From assembly GCF_047730165.1 (NCBI RefSeq), contig NZ_CP159834.1, forward strand, positions 2,790,001 through 2,854,000: a DNA stretch of 64,000 nt, in the 5' to 3' direction. Shown in pieces: positions 7,762 through 16,536 of this stretch (the stretch's first letter is position 1; each line of letters opens with the position of its first letter). Made by a program: the position numbers and the translations under genes. The stretch comes from Patiriisocius sp047730165 (GTDB taxonomy: Bacteria > Bacteroidota > Bacteroidia > Flavobacteriales > Flavobacteriaceae). The notes under the pieces are model-generated. The model was not told the origin of the DNA and did not search any database. It was given only the letters and a program-made list of their open reading frames with translations.

Positions 7762-9537
7762 ATGCAACACTATTCTGAAAAAACAACTACAAAACAAAAA
7801 GACCGAGAAAACAAAGTAACTATGCTTTCTGCGTTTAAGACCATTATCTGGCCGCGCCGTAATATTGTACTTGTGGGCTTACTCCTTATCGTGATTGGCC
7901 GTCTCGCAAGTCTTGTATTACCTTGGAAATCTAAAGCGCTTCTCGACACCGTTATCCCAAATAAAGATATAGCTGGCTTAACAGAGCTGCTCATTTTTGT
8001 GGGTGCCGCCTTGTTAGTACAAGCAATTACTTCTTTCTTTTTAACCAAAGTATTGAGTGTACAAGCACAATACCTTATTAGCGAACTCCGCGCCCAGGTG
8101 CAGAAAAAAGTTCTCTCCTTGCCTATTAGCTTTTTTGACAATACAAAGTCTGGCGCGCTCGTATCCCGTATTATGAACGATGTAGAAGGTGTTCGTAATT
8201 TAATAGGAACAGGCTTGGTCCAACTAGTAGGCGGGACTTTGACCGCGGTTATTTCTATTGTGTTTTTAATAAAGATTAATCCTTGGATGACCTTGTTTGT
8301 GTTTTTGCCGGTCACCTTATTTGGCTTAGTGGCATTGAAAGCGTTTAAATACATCCGTCCTATTTTTAGGAACCGCGGAAAAATTAATGCGGAAGTTACC
8401 GGGCGTTTAACCGAGACCTTGGCTGGGGTTCGCGTAATTAAGGGATTTAATGCGGAAGCGCAAGAGAACAAAAGTTTTGAAGAGGGTGTGGATCGCTTGT
8501 TTCAAAACGTAAAAAAGAGCTTGATCGCTACGGCGATTATGTCTAGCTCCTCTACTTTTTTATTGGGACTTGCCTCTGTGGGTATTATGGGAATAGGTGG
8601 TTATTTTATGATACAAGGCACGATGACCGTAGGCCAATTTCTTTCGTTTACACTGTTTCTTGGATTGATGATAGCGCCTATTGTACAAATGAGTAATATA
8701 GGAAGCCAACTTACCGAAGCTCTTGCAGGTCTGGATCGAACAGAAGAGTTAATGAATATAGTCCCAGAAGAAGAAATGCAAAACCGCACAGTGACCTTAG
8801 ACCGCATAAAAGGACACCTAGAATTTAAAAACGTGACTTTTGCCTATGATAATGGTAAAGATGTACTGCACAGTATGAACCTTGACGTAGAAGCGGGAAA
8901 AGTAATCGCGCTCGTAGGAAGCTCTGGATCTGGAAAATCTACCATGGCAGGATTGGCGGCTACTTTTTTAACACCTACAGCTGGAGTGGTAAGCATTGAT
9001 GGAGTAGATTTAACAACGGTAAAACTAAGCAGCTACCGTAAACATCTAGGTGTTGTATTGCAAGATGAGTTCTTATTTGAAGGCACCATACGCCAGAACA
9101 TTATGTTTGCCAGACCCAATGCCAGTGAAGCAGCAGTGCAGGCCGCTGTAAAAGCAGGCTATGTAAACGAGTTTACAGACCGTTTTGAAGACGGGCTAGA
9201 AACTCTAATTGGCGAACGTGGAGTAAAACTCTCTGGTGGCCAACGCCAGCGTATCTCTATCGCACGCGCCATACTTGCAGACCCGAAGATTATCATCCTT
9301 GATGAAGCCACTTCTAATCTTGATACAGAAAGTGAAGCCTTGATCCAGAAATCACTGAACGAACTCATTAAAGACCGAACTACCATCATTATCGCCCATA
9401 GGCTGAGCACGATTAAAAAGGCAGACCAAATCTTGGTGATAGAAAACGGGAAGATTGCAGAACGTGGCAATCACGATGCCTTGATTGCCAGTGAGGGCAG
9501 GTATTTTGATTTGTACACATACCAAGCTAAGATATAA
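7762..9537 (+). CDS. ABC exporter, fused permease and ATPase (MsbA/LmrA type)
   Basis: A 591-residue half-transporter expected to act as a homodimer in the inner membrane. Residues about 20-320 form the six-helix ABC exporter domain. The ATPase follows with GSSGSGKST (Walker A), the Q-loop VVLQDEFLFEG, the signature LSGGQRQR, Walker B IIILDEATSNLD and the H-loop IIAHRLSTI. The substrate (lipid, peptide or drug) cannot be read from sequence. The ATG at 7762 follows a promoter box by four bases; a later Met (7822, MLSAFKTIIWPRRN) lies closer to the conserved start and is an alternative if the transcript is longer. Confidence 0.92.
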   Translation: MQHYSEKTTTKQKDRENKVTMLSAFKTIIWPRRNIVLVGLLLIVIGRLASLVLPWKSKALLDTVIPNKDIAGLTELLIFVGAALLVQAITSFFLTKVLSVQAQYLISELRAQVQKKVLSLPISFFDNTKSGALVSRIMNDVEGVRNLIGTGLVQLVGGTLTAVISIVFLIKINPWMTLFVFLPVTLFGLVALKAFKYIRPIFRNRGKINAEVTGRLTETLAGVRVIKGFNAEAQENKSFEEGVDRLFQNVKKSLIATAIMSSSSTFLLGLASVGIMGIGGYFMIQGTMTVGQFLSFTLFLGLMIAPIVQMSNIGSQLTEALAGLDRTEELMNIVPEEEMQNRTVTLDRIKGHLEFKNVTFAYDNGKDVLHSMNLDVEAGKVIALVGSSGSGKSTMAGLAATFLTPTAGVVSIDGVDLTTVKLSSYRKHLGVVLQDEFLFEGTIRQNIMFARPNASEAAVQAAVKAGYVNEFTDRFEDGLETLIGERGVKLSGGQRQRISIARAILADPKIIILDEATSNLDTESEALIQKSLNELIKDRTTIIIAHRLSTIKKADQILVIENGKIAERGNHDALIASEGRYFDLYTYQAKI

Positions 9538-9870
9538 CAGTTCCTTATCTACACTTTTCATTGACCACTTTAAGGATTTTTAGGAATAATTTTAGTGGTT
9601 TTTTTATATGCTTTTTTTGGATAAATCAATAGCATCCTTTTATATGTTGGCGTTTGGGCGGCACTACATTTCCCATGCTTTAACAAAAGGTGTTTTTATT
9701 TTAAACCCTTCATTTTCAAATAAATTACCGTTTGATCAACCATTCATACTTTCAAATTACCACTAGATAAAAAAAATACCACTAGATAAGTATAAAGAAA
9801 ATAAGCTTTACCGATCAAGTATATTTATCTCGAGCAATACTGCTTTCAAGAATCTTTAAATATACTTTTT
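9538..9870. other. AT-rich gap with a 19-bp-period repeat
   Basis: No reading frame with protein-like composition was found. It holds two copies of TACCACTAGATAA (9758-9770 and 9777-9789, period 19 bases) about 80 bases before the next gene. This could be a binding site or slippage product. Confidence 0.4.
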
Positions 9871-10428
9871 ATGAAAAAATTTAACATTATAACTCTAATC
9901 ATGCTTTTGTTAAGTATCAATATTAGCGCACAAGTAACAGATTTAAGAGGTCCTTATGGAATGGTGTTTAATGGAAATGACTTATATATTGCAGAATATG
10001 GTGCAAATAAAATTTCTAAAATAGATATTAGCGAAACTAATCCCACAAAAACAAATGTAATAACAGGAATAACAAACCCACTTGGAGCTTTAATAAATGA
10101 AAATGATTTATATATTACTCAAAGATTCCCAGGAAGAATTTCCAAATTTGAACTACCCGTATTATCAGTGGAAAACATTTCTCAAATAGATTTATTTAAC
10201 ATATATCCTAATCCTGCTACAGCTATTATTAGTATTCAAAATAACTCCAATTTCGAATTGGAAGGAATTCGCATTTATGATATTAATGGGAGATTAGTTG
10301 CTCATCATATAGCAGAAGACAATAATAGCAATCAAACCATTAATGTATCTGATCTTGCTTCTGGTATTTATATGCTTCACATATATAACAATCAAGCAAT
10401 AACAATTAAAAGATTAATAAAAAACTAG
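9871..10428 (+). CDS. Short secreted beta-propeller-like protein with T9SS sorting tail
   Basis: 185 residues. A signal peptide (MKKFNIITLIMLLLSINISA, then Q) is followed by two NHL/SMP-30-like blade segments (LRGPYGMVFNGNDLYIAEYG and TNPLGALINENDLYITQ). From about residue 110 comes a type A T9SS C-terminal domain (FNIYPNPA, then IYDINGR, LASGIYMLHIY and a basic end), which marks it for export across the outer membrane. Two blades cannot close a propeller, so it is either a shortened descendant of a larger protein or works as an oligomer. A strong terminator follows. Confidence 0.75.
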   Translation: MKKFNIITLIMLLLSINISAQVTDLRGPYGMVFNGNDLYIAEYGANKISKIDISETNPTKTNVITGITNPLGALINENDLYITQRFPGRISKFELPVLSVENISQIDLFNIYPNPATAIISIQNNSNFELEGIRIYDINGRLVAHHIAEDNNSNQTINVSDLASGIYMLHIYNNQAITIKRLIKN

Positions 10429-10450
10429 CACCATATTTTCACCTCATAGA

Positions 10451-10485
10451 AATGCCTTTGTTTAAATAGCAAAGGCATTTTTTTA
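10451..10485 (+). terminator. Rho-independent terminator
   Basis: Perfect ten-base stem AATGCCTTTG / CAAAGGCATT with a nine-base loop, followed by a run of T; it lies 23 bases after the stop of the 9871-10428 gene. Confidence 0.85.
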
Positions 10486-10706
10486 TTTTTAAACGCTTCA
10501 TTTAACAAATGAATTAACGCTAGATCAACCATTGATCCAAAAAAAACGCAGTAAATAAAGTAATAGACCATTGACAGATAATTTATGTAAGGACGTGGGC
10601 TCAAGACATTAAAACTTCTAATGACATACCTACGAAATAAAGTAAAGCTATTAAAATGTCGCGTTTTGAGTGTTGCCAATAAAAGTCTTATACTCAGAGA
10701 GGCAAT

Positions 10707-13421
10707 TTATAAAGTATAAGTACATCTAAACGTCACAAAGCGTGGTTGTATGAATGTTTCCGAGGTAAAAACAGAAACGTCATTTGCATTACTTCGTACT
10801 TGAGAATCTATGTCCAAAAGATTCGTTGCTTTTAATTCATACTCCCACTTTGCATCTCTATCTTTTCTATAGGCCAGCGTTGCATCCCAATTTTGAAAAG
10901 ACTGTGATGTTCTGTCACCTAGGTCTTGATTGGTGTAGCTGTAATTAGTACGAAACGTGACTCTTTTTTTAATATACGCATCGAACTCGATGGAGGGCGC
11001 GTTTGTAACAAAGGTGGTCTTGCGGCTCCCTTGATTATTGTTTATCACACTATATCGGTATCTCAAATTTACATTAGGCGCTACTTTAAAATTAGTGCGA
11101 ATTCCTGGCGTGTAGCTCTGCGTATACCCCTCATTCAATGACTTTTCACCCTGAATAAATTGATTGATTTTACTATATCTAAAACCAGTATTTATGCTGG
11201 CCCGTATCTTCCCAAAGGTACGCTGCACACGCCCAGAGATATTCACATTTTCATCTGCAAAATTTGAATTGAAAAAAGAACTAGTACGGATCACGTTTTC
11301 AAAATTTGTTAAGCTTCGCACTTGATCCATATTACTGGAGTAAGATGCTCGTGCAAATACATTGGTATAATTAAAAAGATTAAAACTGCTGTAAAACAAA
11401 CTCACATTTTGTGATAAAGCATTCTGTAAATCTGGCTCGCCAAATTGTAAACTATTATAATCATTGAGCACCAAGCCTTGTGCTAATCTAGTTACATCTG
11501 TAAATTGATTACGCATATCGTATCGTAATGTTAATGCTTCACTCTTTTTAAACTGAATACGCGTTTCAAAATCTGGTAAAATACGGAAGAAGTTATCTTT
11601 AAATGTCTCTCCAAACTGGCTGTTATTATTACCATAGGCGTGCACTGAGAATCCTGGGGTTACCGTAAACTTACCGCTCTTAATTCGATAGTGTACGCCT
11701 AGATAGACATCGCTAAAATTATATTCTGTATCGTTTGTTGCACGGCCCTCATTAAAGGTAGGTATAGGATCAAAACGCGAGCCATCCTCTAGAAACTGGA
11801 AAATATTTGAATTAAAAGATTGTCTACTTAGTATGGTCCCAAGGGTTAGATTGATATTACTCTTTGCATTTAAGATATTATAGTAATCTAGTTTGGCATC
11901 CAGTTGGTTAGATTGTATCCGTCGGTTCTGACCTAAATTATACGTAGATAAAGAAGTATCTAGACCCAAGGCGTCTGCCGTGGTATCAAAGGCATCCACC
12001 TCATCAGGGTTATTATCTAGAATAGCACTGTAAAATGGATCTTCATCTTTAAGCAGATGCTGTGCTTCAAAAGCAAAGATGTTTGTTTCGTTTAGGGTGA
12101 AATAATAATTTATATTCTGGTTTACACTGTAAGGAGTAACCTCATCCACTTGCCTAGTCGTGCCGATCACCGATGAAAACACATTTTGATTTTGCCTATC
12201 ATTAGACACGCGACTCAAAATATCATAATCTAATTGATTGCTAGCATTGGGCTGGTAAGAAGCACTTAGTTTTAATAAGCCTTGATTAGATCGTTCTGTA
12301 CTCGATTGTTCCGTTGCCTCATCTGGAATGTTTAAATCTGGGTTTGTATACTGCACAAAACGTGATTCTCTAGAAAGAATCCGGCTGCTATTATAAATAA
12401 GAAATCCACTCAAATCAAGCCCAGGATTCGGGGAGTAACTAAAATTACCCGTTGCTAATTGATTTTCAATTTCTAAGGCATTGGCCTGCGAGGTCAAAAA
12501 ATCAAGGCTGTTATCCCCAAGATTGATGCTGGTACCACTGCTGCTACTTGGTGCTCTAAAACCACCGCCAAAACTTCTAATATCACGACGTGTGAGTGCT
12601 GCTTCTCCAGTATTGTTCAGGTCTCCTATAAAGTTTATACTGTATTTTGGGTTGTAATAGAATAACTTGGGTTGTAGTAAATATAATTCATTTTCTGGAG
12701 CCACACCTGCTCCTGCCGTTACAGAACCAAACCAAAAACTTTCTTTTCCTTCTTTGAGTTTGATGTTAATGGCCACATTGTCTTGGTTATTTCGCACGCC
12801 ACTAAGTTGACCTACTTCAGCGTAATTACGTAAGACCTCAATTTTTGAGACTGCGTTTGACGGAATGTTTTTTGTTGCTAACTTGGTGTCACCATCAAAA
12901 AAATCTTTGCCATTTACCATCAACTTGTTCACAACCTTACCTTCTACCTCTATATTCCCATCCTCATTGATCTCGACGCCGGGTAAATTTTCCAGCACAT
13001 CTTCTAGCTTGCGTTCCGTTCCATCTTTAAAAGAATCTGCGTTATAAATCAAGGTATCACCTCTTACCACTACGGGCATTTCATAAGTCAACTCTACCGC
13101 ATCTAAGGCATTATCCATAAAGAGGCTGTAATTTTTAGTGATGTTGGTTTCCTCAGAAGAAAGTAGTACTTCGTACGTCTTCATTCCTACATAACTCACT
13201 TGTATTTTATAGCTACCATTTGCACCAAGATCCATCGAATAGGCACCTTTTTCACTGGTAACACTATAAGCCTCTAGGCCACTTGTGGCAACGTTTATAG
13301 CAACCACGTTTGCCAATTCTAATGGTACATTGAGGCTATCGCTCACAACGCCTTGAAGTTTAATCTGAGCATAGGCGCTACTAGCGCACAGCAAGAGTAC
13401 GAAACAAACTATATTTCTCAT
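10707..13421 (-). CDS. Outer-membrane beta-barrel protein, TonB-receptor-like
   Basis: 904 residues. A signal peptide (cut after AYA) is followed by a carboxypeptidase-regulatory-like domain (about 20-105, LQGVVSDSLNVPLELANVVA), a plug-like region (about 125-225, with ENLPGVEINEDGNIEVEGK and VNGKDFFDGD) and a long barrel rich in alternating aromatic strands ending LIQPRFVTFRCTYTL-like. This is the OMP_b-brl / TonB-receptor architecture of Bacteroidetes. It lies 45 bases downstream of a GLPGLI gene, a very common pairing, so the two are probably co-transcribed. The substrate is unknown; there is no SusD partner, which argues against a classical polysaccharide locus. Confidence 0.88.
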   Translation of the reverse strand: MRNIVCFVLLLCASSAYAQIKLQGVVSDSLNVPLELANVVAINVATSGLEAYSVTSEKGAYSMDLGANGSYKIQVSYVGMKTYEVLLSSEETNITKNYSLFMDNALDAVELTYEMPVVVRGDTLIYNADSFKDGTERKLEDVLENLPGVEINEDGNIEVEGKVVNKLMVNGKDFFDGDTKLATKNIPSNAVSKIEVLRNYAEVGQLSGVRNNQDNVAINIKLKEGKESFWFGSVTAGAGVAPENELYLLQPKLFYYNPKYSINFIGDLNNTGEAALTRRDIRSFGGGFRAPSSSSGTSINLGDNSLDFLTSQANALEIENQLATGNFSYSPNPGLDLSGFLIYNSSRILSRESRFVQYTNPDLNIPDEATEQSSTERSNQGLLKLSASYQPNASNQLDYDILSRVSNDRQNQNVFSSVIGTTRQVDEVTPYSVNQNINYYFTLNETNIFAFEAQHLLKDEDPFYSAILDNNPDEVDAFDTTADALGLDTSLSTYNLGQNRRIQSNQLDAKLDYYNILNAKSNINLTLGTILSRQSFNSNIFQFLEDGSRFDPIPTFNEGRATNDTEYNFSDVYLGVHYRIKSGKFTVTPGFSVHAYGNNNSQFGETFKDNFFRILPDFETRIQFKKSEALTLRYDMRNQFTDVTRLAQGLVLNDYNSLQFGEPDLQNALSQNVSLFYSSFNLFNYTNVFARASYSSNMDQVRSLTNFENVIRTSSFFNSNFADENVNISGRVQRTFGKIRASINTGFRYSKINQFIQGEKSLNEGYTQSYTPGIRTNFKVAPNVNLRYRYSVINNNQGSRKTTFVTNAPSIEFDAYIKKRVTFRTNYSYTNQDLGDRTSQSFQNWDATLAYRKDRDAKWEYELKATNLLDIDSQVRSNANDVSVFTSETFIQPRFVTFRCTYTL

Positions 13422-13466
13422 TGACTTTTTTTACTAGTGGTTAGATAAATATGTAAGGAATTACTC

Positions 13467-14312
13467 TTAGTTTCTTCTTCTGCCGCGGTTGTCTCTCATT
13501 TCCATCATTTTTCCTTGGATCGTCGCTTGGTAGTCACTTTTAGCGATTTCTTTTCCTTTATCAGCAGGTTCGATTTCGAGTGTTTCTTCTGGGTTAAGCA
13601 CAACCTTAGAACACAGCATCGTGGTATTGCCGGCACTTACTTCTAGGATAAGACCTGGAAGTCCCCAATATTCTGCAGGACCGTGACGCACTGGAATTTG
13701 TAGCGTATACCAAGCCTCTACTTCTGTCATATTTACTTTAGGTTCTTCTAGCACTGCAGCAATAGAATCTGAAGTCTTCTCTTTGGGTGCCTCTCTTAAA
13801 TCACCCCAGGAAAAATCATACCAAGTAAGTTCTGATGTGGGTATAGACGCCGTTGCTTTAAAGGTCATATATTGTCCTATTTTCTTCGATTCTGATCCCA
13901 TCTTCCAGTCAATCGCTTGGAGTTTATCTTTTACCAAAAACTTTTTACCGTAAAACTCTTGGCTTTGTACTAGCTTATTTTCTTTCACATTTTTATACTG
14001 ATCTCCTCTTGCAAAGTTATTTCCCCAAGAGTCTGTTGCTCCAGAGATGGCATCCATTTGGTCTTCTTCTTTAAAAACAGAAGCTTCTTTATTAAAATTT
14101 AACACGTATGTTTTTTGAAGTCTATTTTTTAAGCGTCCTTGGATTTGCTTTTTTTGTGCTTCACTCATCCGTGAACCCCAGCTACCTAACTCCATTTTAG
14201 ATTTTGAAAAATAAAAAGCCTGACCCTGAAACTCCTGATTGCTCGGCTTGAAGGATACAAGCAGTATAAATGAGCATAATATTGTAGATAATGTGATAAA
14301 GAATGTTTTCAT
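13467..14312 (-). CDS. GLPGLI family secreted protein
   Basis: 281 residues with a signal peptide (MKTFFITLSTILCSFILLVS). The family-defining GLPGLI motif is visible in EYWGLPGLILEVS at about residue 218. Further family marks are the LTWYDFSWGD and VEAWYTLQIPVRHGP segments just before it. The C-terminus is short and basic (MRDNRGRRRN). The gene is the first of a two-gene unit with the outer-membrane barrel gene downstream, as seen throughout Flavobacteriaceae; the biochemical role of the family is unknown, probably envelope-associated and linked to its TonB-type partner. Confidence 0.9.
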   Translation of the reverse strand: MKTFFITLSTILCSFILLVSFKPSNQEFQGQAFYFSKSKMELGSWGSRMSEAQKKQIQGRLKNRLQKTYVLNFNKEASVFKEEDQMDAISGATDSWGNNFARGDQYKNVKENKLVQSQEFYGKKFLVKDKLQAIDWKMGSESKKIGQYMTFKATASIPTSELTWYDFSWGDLREAPKEKTSDSIAAVLEEPKVNMTEVEAWYTLQIPVRHGPAEYWGLPGLILEVSAGNTTMLCSKVVLNPEETLEIEPADKGKEIAKSDYQATIQGKMMEMRDNRGRRRN

Positions 14313-14335
14313 AAATAATAAAAATTAATGTTGAA

Positions 14336-14343
14336 CAAATCTA
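14336..14343 (-). promoter_or_regulatory. Bacteroidetes -7 promoter box (TAGATTTG) for GLPGLI/TonB unit
   Basis: On the minus strand TAGATTTG fits TAnnTTTG and ends 23 bases upstream of the GLPGLI start codon. No strong -33 element seen. Confidence 0.4.
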
Positions 14344-14570
14344 ACCTAAAGCTAAACGGTTTAATTCTAATTATCAAAAGATTAACAGTCAATCCTAAAT
14401 ATTCTGCGAAATTTGGCACGTTTTGCAGATAGAAGATTTCTTATAAATTTACCAAAACGAAAGTTTATCAGAAATATACTTTGACTCTTTTCTAGGAGGG
14501 CGTTTTATTTATGTAACATCTTTATGAATTTCTACTTTATAGGAAAACCTTATTTTTCACGAGTAGTAAA

Positions 14571-15206
14571 TTACATTTCAATCACGACGCGGTCTACACC
14601 CCTGCGTATTTTTTTCATCCCTGAAAACATATCATCTTCTGATCGGCTCCCAACCGCTAGCAGTAGCACAGACTTTAAACCTAACTCTTTTAAACCAAGA
14701 TACTCGTCATATTTATTTGGGTCAAAGCCCTCAAGCGGGCAGGCGTCTATTTCTTCCATAGCACAAACCGTTAATAGGTTTCCCAAAGCAAGATAGGCTT
14801 GTTTCACCATCCAGCTAGTAATTTCAGTTTCGGTTTTTTCTGAGAAGGAGGTGGTTAAGAAGGACTCAAAAGGTGCGAGAATTTCTCTAGGTGTTTTACG
14901 TAGTTTTTCTATTTTATTAAAATATTTTTTAATGTATTCGCTCGTCATTGTCGTCTCAATACAAAGGACCAATACGTGAGAACAATCTTTTACTTGTGGT
15001 TGATTCATCGTCATTGGGACGAGGGCTTCTTTCATTTTATCTTCGGAAACAATCACCATTTTTAATGGTTGTAACCCATAAGAAGTCGCAGTAAGATTAA
15101 AGGCTTCTTTGAGTATATCCAGTTTTTCTGGGGAGAGTTTCTTGGTTGCGTCAAACTTTTTTGTGGCATAGCGCCATTGTAATTTTCGTATAATTTCCGA
15201 AGCCAT
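14571..15206 (-). CDS. NAD(P)H-dependent nitroreductase-family oxidoreductase
   Basis: FMN-dependent enzyme of the NfsB/NfnB group, able to reduce nitroaromatics, quinones or similar electrophiles. The N-terminal RYATKKFD motif binds FMN phosphate. AFNLTATSYGLQPLKMVIV is the dimer/FMN region, and the helix QAYLALGNLLTVCAMEEIDACPLEGFD with EYLGL is the diagnostic C-terminal part. At 211 residues the length is usual. A TAnnTTTG box on the minus strand at 15226-15233 lies 19 bases before the ATG. Substrate unknown. Confidence 0.9.
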   Translation of the reverse strand: MASEIIRKLQWRYATKKFDATKKLSPEKLDILKEAFNLTATSYGLQPLKMVIVSEDKMKEALVPMTMNQPQVKDCSHVLVLCIETTMTSEYIKKYFNKIEKLRKTPREILAPFESFLTTSFSEKTETEITSWMVKQAYLALGNLLTVCAMEEIDACPLEGFDPNKYDEYLGLKELGLKSVLLLAVGSRSEDDMFSGMKKIRRGVDRVVIEM

Positions 15207-15212
15207 AATCTG

Positions 15213-15233
15213 TATCTTTGAGCTGCAAAAATA
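15213..15233. promoter_or_regulatory. Face-to-face promoter boxes between the nitroreductase and thioesterase genes
   Basis: TATCTTTG on the plus strand (15213-15220) and TATTTTTG on the minus strand (15226-15233) both fit TAnnTTTG and lie five bases apart, pointing at each other. The minus box suits the nitroreductase gene; the plus box would give the thioesterase gene a leader of about 70 nt. Both cannot be occupied at once, so some mutual exclusion is possible. Confidence 0.4.
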
Positions 15234-15296
15234 ATACTAAATGGTCTTCCTACATACAGAAAATCCATCGTTAGTCTTTATTTAACTATAAGCCAA

Positions 15297-15686
15297 ATGG
15301 AAAAACTAGAACTTCTCATTAAACGCAGCGAAACCAGAATCTTTAAAGCCGTATTCCCTAATACAACCAACCATTATGATACACTCTTTGGTGGGACAGC
15401 CCTACATATGATGGATGAGGCGAGTTTTATCTGTGCTACACGGTTCAGTAGAAAAAAAGTTGTGACAGTGTCTACAGATAAGATTGACTTCACTTGCCCT
15501 ATACCGCAAGGTAGTATCATAGAACTCATTGCAAAAGTGACCAAAGTTGGAGTCACAAGCTGCGTCGTGCAAGTAGATATTTTTATGGAAGATATGTACA
15601 GTTATGATCGAAGTAAGGCCGTGACGGGGATCTTTACTTTTGTGGCGTTAGGTGAAGATATGAAGCCTATTACGATTGTAGGATAA
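15297..15686 (+). CDS. Acyl-CoA thioesterase, hotdog fold (YciA-like)
   Basis: Hydrolyses acyl-CoA to free acid and CoA. The 129-residue protein holds the hotdog helix with the catalytic Asp in DTLFGGTALHMMDEASFICATR, then the central strand VSTDKIDFTCPIPQGSIIEL, as in YciA and the acyl-CoA hydrolase family. YciA-type enzymes are hexamers. It is single-domain, whereas animal homologues carry two. The gene is monocistronic and divergent from the nitroreductase. Chain-length preference cannot be inferred. Confidence 0.88.
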   Translation: MEKLELLIKRSETRIFKAVFPNTTNHYDTLFGGTALHMMDEASFICATRFSRKKVVTVSTDKIDFTCPIPQGSIIELIAKVTKVGVTSCVVQVDIFMEDMYSYDRSKAVTGIFTFVALGEDMKPITIVG

Positions 15687-15942
15687 TTTTATTGAATGGA
15701 CGTAGCACTAAGTAGAACGCATTGAAACATAACTCTTACATAGCAAATCTAGCTTTTTTGTGTGGACCTTTCAGTAGGGATGAAGTTAATTTGAGTGCTG
15801 AAAACTCTATAAAATGATCTCTATTGATAATGAACAGCGCATGTATCAACTTATTAAATGATGTAATAACTATAAACAATAAATAATTCTTATAGTTGCG
15901 TTTTTGTTTAACTATATTCGCTCAAGAATAAACTAAAGAAAT

Positions 15943-16170
15943 ATGGACCTAATTAATGAAGCTCTCGAATTTGAGAAAGAAAAAATGAGACATATGTCTA
16001 CTAGTGATAGAGTAGTCGCCTCAAGAGAAGCAAAACGTTTAATTCTAGCCTTAAATGAACTGTATAAGTCATCTAAGGATACTAACATTATGGATATAAT
16101 GAAACGTTTAACTGCTAAGAAGAAGAAAATTGAAATTCGCTTAAAGGGAAGACCAGACCCAATGTTTTAA
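15943..16170 (+). CDS. Small charged protein of unknown function
   Basis: 75 residues, not recognised. It is helical and highly charged (many Lys/Arg/Glu), with no signal peptide or Cys. Composition and a good ATG argue for a real gene. It ends three bases before the DUF2237 gene, so the two probably share one transcript. The C-terminal half (MKRLTAKKKKIEIRLKGRP) is strongly basic, which could allow nucleic-acid contact, but this is only a composition argument. Confidence 0.55.
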   Translation: MDLINEALEFEKEKMRHMSTSDRVVASREAKRLILALNELYKSSKDTNIMDIMKRLTAKKKKIEIRLKGRPDPMF

Positions 16171-16173
16171 GGG

Positions 16174-16536
16174 ATGCAATTAAATGTTTTAGGCACAGCA
16201 CTTGAACCGTGCTGTGTGGATCCCGCTACAGGATATTTTAGAGATGGCTACTGCCGTACGATGTCTCAGGATACGGGTACACATATTGTATGTGCGATTA
16301 TGACGTCAGATTTTTTGAACTATACTAGGCTAAAAGGCAACGATTTATCTACCCCTATTCCACATTGGCAATTTCCTGGACTCATTGCAGGCTCTAAATG
16401 GTGCTTGTGCATCTCTAGATGGTTAGAAGCTGAAAAAGCAGGCGTCGCGCCTCCTATAGTTCTTGAAGCTACTCTTGACAAGGCTTTAAAATACACCACA
16501 CTAGCGCTTCTTAAAAAATACAAAGTTCCCTCTTAA
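16174..16536 (+). CDS. DUF2237 family protein
   Basis: 120-residue cytosolic protein of the DUF2237 family, function unknown. The diagnostic pattern is present end to end: NVLGTALEPCC, TGYFRDGYCRT, DTGTHIVCAIMT, the DLSTPIPHWQFPGL region, then KWCLCISRW and the helix APPIVLEATLDKAL. Several conserved Cys and His could bind a metal (inference). It starts three bases after the small gene upstream, and its last four bases overlap the convergent FAD oxidoreductase gene. Confidence 0.88.
   Translation: MQLNVLGTALEPCCVDPATGYFRDGYCRTMSQDTGTHIVCAIMTSDFLNYTRLKGNDLSTPIPHWQFPGLIAGSKWCLCISRWLEAEKAGVAPPIVLEATLDKALKYTTLALLKKYKVPS

Noticed and set aside
7770..8471. A 233-codon frame antisense to the ABC exporter
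   Set aside because: Shadow of the exporter membrane domain; the sense strand has all ABC motifs.
10425..10679. An 84-codon minus-strand frame after the short T9SS gene
   Set aside because: It overlaps a strong terminator and the end of the neighbouring gene, starts in AT-rich DNA and resembles no family.
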